The notes beneath the pieces are model-generated. The model was not told the origin of the DNA. It made no database searches and saw only the letters and a list, made by a program, of their open reading frames with translations. A program made the position numbers and the translations under genes. From Leclercia adecarboxylata (GTDB taxonomy: Bacteria > Pseudomonadota > Gammaproteobacteria > Enterobacterales > Enterobacteriaceae), in assembly GCF_023639785.1 (NCBI RefSeq), contig NZ_CP098325.1, forward strand, positions 4,092,001-4,156,000: 64,000 nt of DNA, written 5' to 3'. Shown here piece by piece: positions 55,865 through 64,000 of this stretch; position 1 is the stretch's first letter, and every line of letters begins with the position of its first letter.

Positions 55865-56964
55865 TACACCGCTCCTTTACGCATAAACCGGGCCCGCACA
55901 CGGCGCATCGGCACGGTGTCCCACATGTTGAGGGCAACGGCCAACAGCAGGTAGAGTCCGTTAATCACCCAGGTCCAGATCATCGGGTCAATTTTCCCTT
56001 TACCGCCGTTCGATTTAATCGAGGTTTGCAGCAGGAAGAACACCAGATAAAGCAGCATCGCCGGGAGCATGGAGAGCACGCGGCCCTGACGTGGGTTCAC
56101 CACGCTGAGGGGCACCACCATCAACGCCATCATAAAGACGGTGAATACCAGCGTGATGCGCCAGTGCAGCTCCGCACGGGCACGATTGGTATCGGTGTTG
56201 ATGAGGGTACGCATGTCCATCTGCTCGGTATCAGTCGGATCAAGCGCAACCGCCTGATGACCAATAATCGCCTGATAGTTCTGGAAATCGGTGATGCGGA
56301 AATCACGCAGCATCGCCGTACCTTCAAAGCGGGTGCCTTTATTGAGGGTAACAATCTGCGAGCCGTCTTTACCCTGCGCAAGCTGACCGGAATCGGCCAC
56401 CACAACCGACGGCCGGGCATTGCCCTTAGGGCGGATTTGCGCGAGGAACACATCGTTAAAGCGGCTGCCATCCACGCTTTCGATAAACAGCACGGAGTTA
56501 CCGTCAGTGGCCTGCTGGAACTGCCCCTGCGCCAGTGCGGCCATGCCGGGGTTGGCTTTCGCTTCGGCCAGCACTTCATCCTGATGACGAGAAGAGACGG
56601 GCCCGGCCCACATGACGTTCACGGCGGCCACTATGCCGGTAAACAGCGCCAGGATCATGGCGGCTTTAACCAGCACCGCTTTGCTCAGACCGCAGGCGTG
56701 CATAACGGTGATTTCGCTTTCGGTATAGAGTTTACCGAGCGTCATCAGCAGTCCAAGGAAAAGGCTTAACGGCAGGATAAGCTGCGCCATTTCAGGCACG
56801 CCCAGCCCTAACAGGGAAAGCACCAGATTTGTGGGAATTTCGCCATCAACAGCCGCGCCGAGGATCCTCACCAGTTTCTGACAGAAAAAGATCAGAAGCA
56901 GGATGAAGAGTATCGCCAGCTGGCTTTTAAGCGTCTCCCGCACCAGATATCTTATGATTATCAC
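55864..56964 (-). CDS. lptF: LPS export permease LptF
   Basis: LptF is the partner permease of LptG. Its jellyroll domain hands LPS to LptC. The 366 residues equal E. coli, with six transmembrane helices and the periplasmic domain at about 125-265. The start is GTG (56964), as in E. coli, with a weak ribosome site. It is divergent from pepA, with 266 bases between the two annotated starts. Confidence 0.96.
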   Translation of the reverse strand: MIIIRYLVRETLKSQLAILFILLLIFFCQKLVRILGAAVDGEIPTNLVLSLLGLGVPEMAQLILPLSLFLGLLMTLGKLYTESEITVMHACGLSKAVLVKAAMILALFTGIVAAVNVMWAGPVSSRHQDEVLAEAKANPGMAALAQGQFQQATDGNSVLFIESVDGSRFNDVFLAQIRPKGNARPSVVVADSGQLAQGKDGSQIVTLNKGTRFEGTAMLRDFRITDFQNYQAIIGHQAVALDPTDTEQMDMRTLINTDTNRARAELHWRITLVFTVFMMALMVVPLSVVNPRQGRVLSMLPAMLLYLVFFLLQTSIKSNGGKGKIDPMIWTWVINGLYLLLAVALNMWDTVPMRRVRARFMRKGAV

Positions 56965-57102
56965 ATTAAATACGCCCGTAAAAACCCGTCTCTTTGCAGG
57001 AAAATCGCTTGTTTCATGGCTTAAACGTCATTTATTCTCTTGAGTCGTCGAAATCATCGCTAAGATTAGAACACCCGACGGATTCGCGCTTCAGGAGTTA
57101 TT

Positions 57103-58742
<1,640 letters not shown>

Positions 58743-58749
58743 TGGTAAA

Positions 58750-58829
58750 TGCCGGGTGGCGGCTTCGCCTTACCCGGCCTACAAACGGCAGTAAACCGTA
58801 GGCCCGGTAAGCGTAGCGCCACCGGGCTT
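58750..58829. repeat. inverted pair of REP elements (BIME) between pepA and holC
   Basis: Two REP units face each other: 58750-58782 (GCCGGGTGGCGGC...TTACCCGGCCTAC) and 58797-58829 (its inverted relative, GTAGGCCCGGTAAGCG...CACCGGGC). The 14-base middle differs. Such bacterial interspersed mosaic elements often stabilise upstream mRNA or bind gyrase or IHF. Confidence 0.88.
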
Positions 58830-58862
58830 AAGCATTTAAAGTCACCACAAGAAACCCCATAT

Positions 58863-59306
58863 ATGAAAAACGCAACGTTCTATCTTCTGGATAATGACAC
58901 CCAACAGGATGGCTTAAGCGCCGTTGAACAACTGGTGTGTGAAATTGCCGCAGAACGTTGGCGCGCGGGTCTTCGCGTGCTGATTGCCTGCGAAGATGAG
59001 CAGCAGGCCATCCGTCTGGATGAAGCGCTGTGGGCTCGACCGGCGGAAAGTTTTGTTCCGCATAATCTGGCGGGAGAAGGGCCGCGCGGCGGTGCCCCGG
59101 TGGAGATCGCCTGGCCGCAAAAGCGTAACAGCAGCCCGCGCGATATTCTGATTAGCCTGCGTACCGGCTTTGCAGATTTTGCCACCGCTTTCACAGAAGT
59201 GGTAGACTTTGTCCCTCACGAAGACTCCCTGAAACAACTGGCGCGCGAACGCTATAAAGCGTACCGCCTGGCTGGTTTTAACCTGAATACGGCAACCTGG
59301 AAATAA
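58863..59306 (+). CDS. holC: DNA polymerase III chi subunit HolC
   Basis: Chi binds SSB and, with psi, joins the clamp loader to the single-stranded template. The 147 residues starting at 58863 equal E. coli ([12 protein letters not shown]...). The open frame continues upstream through the REP pair, which is not coding. The stop overlaps the valS start by one base. Confidence 0.96.
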   Translation: MKNATFYLLDNDTQQDGLSAVEQLVCEIAAERWRAGLRVLIACEDEQQAIRLDEALWARPAESFVPHNLAGEGPRGGAPVEIAWPQKRNSSPRDILISLRTGFADFATAFTEVVDFVPHEDSLKQLARERYKAYRLAGFNLNTATWK

Positions 59307-62161
59307 TGGAAAAGACATACAACCCACGCGATATCGAACAGCCGCTTTACGAGCACTGGGAACAGCAGGGCTATTTCAAGCCTAACGGCGATGAAAGCAA
59401 AGAGTCCTTCTGCATCATGATCCCGCCGCCGAACGTCACCGGCAGTTTGCATATGGGACATGCCTTCCAGCAGACCATCATGGATACCATGATCCGTTAC
59501 CAGCGCATGCAGGGCAAAAACACCCTGTGGCAGGCCGGTACTGACCACGCGGGTATCGCTACCCAGATGGTGGTTGAACGTAAGATTGCCGCTGAAGAAG
59601 GTAAAACCCGTCACGACTACGGCCGCGACGCCTTTATCGACAAAATCTGGCAGTGGAAAGCAGAATCTGGCGGCACCATTACCCGTCAGATGCGCCGTCT
59701 TGGCAACTCCGTGGACTGGGAGCGCGAGCGCTTCACCATGGACGAAGGTCTTTCCAACGCCGTTAAAGAAGTCTTCGTCCGCCTGTATAAAGAAGACCTG
59801 ATTTACCGTGGCAAGCGCCTGGTAAACTGGGATCCGAAACTGCGTACCGCCATCTCAGACCTGGAAGTGGAAAACCGCGAGTCTAAAGGCTCCATGTGGC
59901 ACATCCGCTATCCGCTGGCCGACGGCGCGAAAACCGCAGAGGGTAAAGATTACCTGGTTGTCGCCACCACCCGTCCGGAAACCCTGCTGGGTGATACCGG
60001 CGTGGCCGTTAACCCGGAAGATCCACGTTATAAAGATCTGATTGGCAAATTTGTGGTGCTGCCGCTGGTGAACCGCCGCATTCCGATTGTGGGGGACGAA
60101 CACGCCGACATGGAAAAAGGCACCGGCTGCGTGAAGATCACCCCGGCACACGACTTTAACGACTACGAAGTGGGTCGTCGCCACGCCCTGCCAATGATTA
60201 ACATTCTGACCTTTGACGGCGATATCCGTGAAAGCGCTGAAGTCTACGACACCAAAGGCGAAGAGTCTGACGTTTACTCAAGCGATATCCCGGCGGAGTT
60301 CCAGAAGCTGGAGCGTTTTGCCGCGCGTAAAGCGGTAGTCGCCGCTGTCGACGCCCTGGGCCTGCTGGACGAAATCAAACCGCACGACCTGACGGTTCCT
60401 TATGGCGACCGTGGCGGCGTGGTGATCGAGCCGATGCTGACCGACCAGTGGTACGTCCGCGCCGACGTGCTGGCGAAGCCTGCGGTTGAAGCGGTAGAGA
60501 ACGGCAGCATCCAGTTCGTACCGAAGCAGTACGAAAACATGTACTTCTCCTGGATGCGCGATATTCAGGACTGGTGTATCTCCCGTCAGCTGTGGTGGGG
60601 TCACCGTATCCCGGCATGGTATGACAACGAAGGCAACGTCTACGTTGGCCGTACGGAAGACGAAGTGCGCCAGGAAAACAGCCTGAGCGCAGATATCGCG
60701 CTGCGTCAGGACGAAGACGTGCTGGACACCTGGTTCTCCTCCGCGCTGTGGACCTTCTCCACCCTCGGCTGGCCAGAAAACACCGACGCGCTGCGTCAGT
60801 TCCACCCAACCAGCGTGATGGTGTCCGGCTTCGACATTATCTTCTTCTGGATCGCCCGCATGATCATGATGACCATGCACTTCATCAAAGATGAAAACGG
60901 CAAGCCGCAGGTTCCGTTCCATACCGTCTACATGACCGGTCTGATTCGTGACGACGAAGGCCAGAAGATGTCCAAATCCAAGGGTAACGTGATTGACCCA
61001 CTGGACATGGTTGACGGTATCTCCCTGGAAGATCTGCTGGAGAAACGTACCGGCAACATGATGCAGCCGCAGTTGGCTGAGAAGATCCGCAAGCGCACCG
61101 AGAAGCAGTTCCCGGACGGCATCGAGCCGCACGGCACCGACGCCCTGCGTTTCACCCTGGCAGCACTGGCCTCAACCGGTCGTGACATCAACTGGGACAT
61201 GAAACGTCTGGAAGGTTACCGCAACTTCTGTAACAAGCTGTGGAACGCCAGCCGCTTTGTGCTGATGAATACCGAAGACCAGGATTGCGGCTTTAACGGC
61301 GGCGAAATGACTCTGTCCCTGGCAGACCGCTGGATCCTGGCTGAATTCAACCAGACCACCAAAGCGTTCCGCGAGGCGCTGGATAACTATCGCTTCGATA
61401 TCGCGGCAGGCATCCTGTATGAATTCACCTGGAACCAGTTCTGCGACTGGTATCTGGAGCTGACCAAGCCGGTCATGAACGGCGGTACTGAAGCGGAACT
61501 GCGCGGCACGCGTAATACCCTGATCACCGTTCTGGAAGGTCTGCTGCGCCTGGCGCACCCGATCATCCCGTTCATCACCGAAACCATCTGGCAGCGCGTG
61601 AAGGTCATCGCGGGCATCAACGCCGACACCATCATGCTGCAGCCATTCCCGGCATTCGACGCCGCACAGATTGACGAAGCCGCTGCATCCGATACCGAAT
61701 GGCTGAAGCAGGCGATCGTTGCCGTGCGTAACATCCGTGCCGAAATGAACATCGCCCCGGGCAAACCGCTGGCGCTGTTGCTGCGCGGCTGCAGCGAAGC
61801 GGCACAGCGTCGCGTGAGCGAGAACAGCACCTTCCTGCAGACTATGGCGCGTCTGGAGAGCATCACCGTGCTGCCAGCTGATGATAAAGGTCCGGTCTCC
61901 GTAACCAAGATCATCGACGGTGCCGAGCTGCTGATCCCGATGGCTGGCCTGATCGACAAAGATGCTGAGCTGGCGCGTCTGGCGAAAGAAGTGGCTAAAG
62001 TTGAGGATGAGATTGGCCGCATCGAAAACAAACTGTCCAACGAAGGCTTCGTTGCCCGTGCGCCGGAAGCGGTGATCGCCAAAGAGCGTGAAAAGCTGAA
62101 CGGTTACGCGGAAGCGAAAGCGAAGCTGATTGAGCAGCAGGCCATTATCAGTGCGCTGTAA
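59306..62161 (+). CDS. valS: valyl-tRNA synthetase
   Basis: ValS charges tRNA-Val and edits mischarged threonine. The 951-residue class Ia synthetase has the HIGH-type motif [12 protein letters not shown] (41-52), the editing domain (about 190-340), KMSKS near 554 ([10 protein letters not shown]), the anticodon-binding domain and a C-terminal coiled coil (about 885-950). It starts in the holC stop (TAATG), and its own stop overlaps the yjgM start in the same way. Confidence 0.98.
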   Translation: MEKTYNPRDIEQPLYEHWEQQGYFKPNGDESKESFCIMIPPPNVTGSLHMGHAFQQTIMDTMIRYQRMQGKNTLWQAGTDHAGIATQMVVERKIAAEEGKTRHDYGRDAFIDKIWQWKAESGGTITRQMRRLGNSVDWERERFTMDEGLSNAVKEVFVRLYKEDLIYRGKRLVNWDPKLRTAISDLEVENRESKGSMWHIRYPLADGAKTAEGKDYLVVATTRPETLLGDTGVAVNPEDPRYKDLIGKFVVLPLVNRRIPIVGDEHADMEKGTGCVKITPAHDFNDYEVGRRHALPMINILTFDGDIRESAEVYDTKGEESDVYSSDIPAEFQKLERFAARKAVVAAVDALGLLDEIKPHDLTVPYGDRGGVVIEPMLTDQWYVRADVLAKPAVEAVENGSIQFVPKQYENMYFSWMRDIQDWCISRQLWWGHRIPAWYDNEGNVYVGRTEDEVRQENSLSADIALRQDEDVLDTWFSSALWTFSTLGWPENTDALRQFHPTSVMVSGFDIIFFWIARMIMMTMHFIKDENGKPQVPFHTVYMTGLIRDDEGQKMSKSKGNVIDPLDMVDGISLEDLLEKRTGNMMQPQLAEKIRKRTEKQFPDGIEPHGTDALRFTLAALASTGRDINWDMKRLEGYRNFCNKLWNASRFVLMNTEDQDCGFNGGEMTLSLADRWILAEFNQTTKAFREALDNYRFDIAAGILYEFTWNQFCDWYLELTKPVMNGGTEAELRGTRNTLITVLEGLLRLAHPIIPFITETIWQRVKVIAGINADTIMLQPFPAFDAAQIDEAAASDTEWLKQAIVAVRNIRAEMNIAPGKPLALLLRGCSEAAQRRVSENSTFLQTMARLESITVLPADDKGPVSVTKIIDGAELLIPMAGLIDKDAELARLAKEVAKVEDEIGRIENKLSNEGFVARAPEAVIAKEREKLNGYAEAKAKLIEQQAIISAL

Positions 62162-62676
62162 TGAGTGAAGCAATGCGTGTAAATGCTCCTGTAACGGCGC
62201 GCCTGCGCCGTATCACCGCCAAGGATAACCCGGCCATTGCCGGCGTTATCCGCCGGGTATCAGCCGAATACGGCCTCACGGCTGATAAAGGTTATACCGT
62301 TGCGGATCCGAATCTCGACGAGCTGTACGCCCTGTACAGTCAGCCGGGGCATGCCTATTGGGTTGTAGAGCAGAACGGGCAAGTTGTGGGCGGTGGCGGC
62401 ATAGCGCCGCTCGCCTGCAGCGAGCCGGACATCTGTGAACTGCAAAAAATGTATTTCCTCCCCATCGTACGTGGCCAGGGCCTGGCTAAAAAACTGGCAT
62501 TACAGGCGCTGGAACATGCCCGCGCTCAGGGGTTTAAACGCTGCTACCTCGAAACCACGGCCTTCCTGACCGAAGCCATCAGGCTATATGAGCATCTCGG
62601 CTTTGAACACATCGACCAGCCGCTGGGGTGTACCGGCCACGTTGATTGCGAAGTGCGGATGTTGAAAACTCTGTAA
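62161..62676 (+). CDS. yjgM: GNAT-family acetyltransferase YjgM
   Basis: A 171-residue GNAT acetyltransferase close to E. coli YjgM (167), with the acetyl-CoA loop [11 protein letters not shown] and the conserved [11 protein letters not shown] strand before it. The substrate is not established. It overlaps valS by one base. In E. coli yjgN stands between the two genes on the other strand, so the direct coupling to valS here is different. Confidence 0.9.
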   Translation: MSEAMRVNAPVTARLRRITAKDNPAIAGVIRRVSAEYGLTADKGYTVADPNLDELYALYSQPGHAYWVVEQNGQVVGGGGIAPLACSEPDICELQKMYFLPIVRGQGLAKKLALQALEHARAQGFKRCYLETTAFLTEAIRLYEHLGFEHIDQPLGCTGHVDCEVRMLKTL

Positions 62677-62759
62677 TCTCTCTTCCTGCCCCCTTCTGTT
62701 AAGCGGTTGTAAACTGAATGCTCTACACTCTCAGTTCAACACCACGAGGGGGAAAACTG

Positions 62760-63779
62760 ATGTCAAAGATAAAAAGCTACGCCGCACCGCAGGCGGGTGC
62801 AGAACTTGAGCTGTACGAATACGATGCGGGCGAGCTGAAAGCAGAAGACGTCGAAGTGCAGGTAGATTATTGCGGGATTTGCCATTCCGATCTGTCGATG
62901 ATCGATAACGAGTGGGGCTTCTCACAATATCCGCTGGTCGCCGGCCACGAAGTTATCGGTCGCGTTGTTGCGCTGGGCGATGCCGCGCAGGATAAAGGCC
63001 TGAAGATTGGTCAGCGCGTGGGTATCGGCTGGACCGCCCGTAGCTGTGGCCACTGTGACGCCTGTATCAGCGGCAATCAAATCAACTGTCTGGAAGGCTC
63101 AACCCCTACCATTCTGAATAAAGGCGGTTTCGCCGATAAGCTCCGCGCCGACTGGCAATGGGTCATTCCGCTTCCGGAACAGATGGATATTGAATCTGCC
63201 GGTCCGTTACTCTGCGGCGGGATCACCGTCTTTAAACCGCTGCTGATGCACCATATCACCGCCACCAGCCGTGTGGGCGTGATTGGTATCGGCGGTCTGG
63301 GCCATATTGCCATTAAACTCCTGCATGCGATGGGCTGTGAAGTTACCGCATTTAGCTCAAACCCTGCCAAAGAGAAAGAAGTGCTGGCGATGGGTGCGGA
63401 TAAAGTGGTGAACAGCCGCGATCCTGAAGCGCTGACCGCGCTGGCAGGGCAATTCGATCTGATCATCAACACGGTGAACGTCGATCTCGACTGGCAGCCA
63501 TACTTTGAAGCGCTGGCCTACGGCGGAAACTTCCATACCGTCGGTGCGGTACTGAAGCCGCTGCCGGTTCCTGCCTTTACGCTGATCGGTGGCGATCGCA
63601 GCATCTCCGGTTCCGCAACGGGTACCCCGTACGAGCTGCGTAAGCTGATGAAGTTTGCTGGCCGCACCGGCGTCGCGCCGACCATTGAAATGTACCCGAT
63701 GTCGAAAATCAACGAAGCCATTCAGCACGTTCGTGACGGCAAGGCCCGTTACCGTGTGGTGTTAAAAGCGGATTTCTGA
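62760..63779 (+). CDS. ahr: NADPH-dependent aldehyde reductase Ahr
   Basis: Ahr (YjgB) is a zinc-dependent medium-chain alcohol dehydrogenase that reduces a wide range of aldehydes with NADPH. The 339 residues equal E. coli. Catalytic-zinc ligands lie in CGICHSD (C38), structural-zinc cysteines in [16 protein letters not shown] (about 92-107), and the cofactor loop is GIGGLGHIA. The start at 62760 has GAGGGGG upstream. The longer frame is not in the family. In E. coli ahr lies beside idnK and leuX; here it follows yjgM. Confidence 0.96.
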   Translation: MSKIKSYAAPQAGAELELYEYDAGELKAEDVEVQVDYCGICHSDLSMIDNEWGFSQYPLVAGHEVIGRVVALGDAAQDKGLKIGQRVGIGWTARSCGHCDACISGNQINCLEGSTPTILNKGGFADKLRADWQWVIPLPEQMDIESAGPLLCGGITVFKPLLMHHITATSRVGVIGIGGLGHIAIKLLHAMGCEVTAFSSNPAKEKEVLAMGADKVVNSRDPEALTALAGQFDLIINTVNVDLDWQPYFEALAYGGNFHTVGAVLKPLPVPAFTLIGGDRSISGSATGTPYELRKLMKFAGRTGVAPTIEMYPMSKINEAIQHVRDGKARYRVVLKADF

Positions 63780-63787
63780 GCCGCTGA

Positions 63788-63856
63788 TGCCCGGTGGCGC
63801 TACGCTTACCGGGCCTACATAACCCAGGCCCGGTAAGGCGAAACTGCCATCCGGCA
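63788..63856. repeat. REP pair between ahr and the dihydroxyacetone kinase gene
   Basis: Two facing REP-like units (63788-63817 and 63827-63856) separated by nine bases. The second is more degenerate (CCATCCGGCAC end). They lie between convergent genes, directly before the stop of the downstream gene. Confidence 0.82.
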
Positions 63857-63857
63857 C

Positions 63858-64000
63858 CTACCGCACAACTGCCGCAAACACCTCAGCCACCGCAACCGCG
63901 CCGGGATCGGCCACGCCCTGCAGATTCTCTTTATTCACATAGGATGAACGCCCTGCCCCGGCTTTGCCCATACTCATCGTGGCATCAGCCCCCTGCTGTG
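63858..64000 (-). CDS. dihydroxyacetone kinase, C-terminal (DhaL-type) fragment
   Basis: Only the last 47 codons lie in the window; the gene continues past the right edge. The peptide contains SMGKAGAGRSSYV and a GVADPGAVAVA segment, which match the end of the ADP-binding DAK2/DhaL domain of dihydroxyacetone kinases. The ending without further sequence after FAAVVR suits a full-length two-domain ATP-dependent kinase or a DhaL-like subunit; the fragment cannot tell which. It is convergent with ahr. Confidence 0.8.
   Translation of the reverse strand, partial: QQGADATMSMGKAGAGRSSYVNKENLQGVADPGAVAVAEVFAAVVR

Noticed and set aside
58750..58829. Facing repeats between pepA and holC as a small CRISPR array
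   Set aside because: There are only two units in inverted orientation, they match the REP family found elsewhere in the window, and no cas gene is present.
58749..58862. An N-terminally extended holC reading through the REP pair
   Set aside because: The extension translates REP sequence, and the family start at 58863 gives the exact E. coli length.

Overview
The window is a stretch of enterobacterial core chromosome. Nearly every gene has a close counterpart in Escherichia coli, usually with the same length and neighbours, and the left 54 kb follows the E. coli 71-72 minute region in the same order and orientation. Protein divergence, the PmrAB-like pair beside obgE, and the absence of yraQ, yhbX and yrbL point to a non-Escherichia member of the Enterobacteriaceae, perhaps the Enterobacter/Lelliottia/Leclercia group. 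The genus is an inference. I see no insertion sequence, prophage, CRISPR array or rRNA operon. The only dispersed repeats are REP/BIME elements.

Layout. 1-7500: diaA, dolP, yraR, yhbO, yhbP, yhbQ, yhbS, the anaerobic ubiquinone genes ubiT and ubiUV, and yhbW. 7500-11000: mtr, deaD and the overlapping small gene yrbN. 11000-21300: the translation and RNA-decay cluster read leftwards from metY (rimP, nusA, infB, rbfA, truB, rpsO, pnp, nlpI). 21500-29100: argG, tRNA-Leu, secG, glmM, folP, ftsH, rlmE, yhbY. 29200-36000: greA, dacB, a PmrAB-like two-component pair, obgE, yhbE, rpmA, rplU. 36200-42600: ispB, sfsB, murA, ibaG and the mlaFEDCB lipid-transport operon. 42700-50700: yrbG, kdsD, kdsC, lptC, lptA, lptB, rpoN, hpf, ptsN, rapZ, npr. 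50700-54650: mtgA, elbB, the sRNA arcZ and arcB. 54780-64000: lptG, lptF, pepA, holC, valS, yjgM, ahr and the 3' end of a dihydroxyacetone kinase gene.

Functionally the window is rich in envelope biogenesis: LPS core precursor synthesis (kdsD, kdsC), the LPS export machine (lptCAB here and lptFG at the other end), retrograde phospholipid transport (mla), and peptidoglycan synthesis and remodelling (murA, glmM, mtgA, dacB, nlpI). The other main theme is ribosome and RNA biology (infB, rbfA, rimP, truB, rpsO, pnp, deaD, obgE, rlmE, yhbY, hpf, rplU, rpmA).

The most notable structural feature is the arcB | lptG junction near 54.7 kb. In E. coli these genes lie far apart on opposite sides of oriC and at similar distances from it, and the lptG-valS block is inverted here. 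This fits one near-symmetric inversion across the replication origin. Other items worth a look are a 47-codon ORF with a good Shine-Dalgarno that overlaps the pepA start, a perfect 12-base inverted repeat covering the yhbW ribosome-binding region, and a terminator-like hairpin directly before rbfA inside the infB operon. I found no convincing novel multi-gene system. This is mostly conserved housekeeping DNA.
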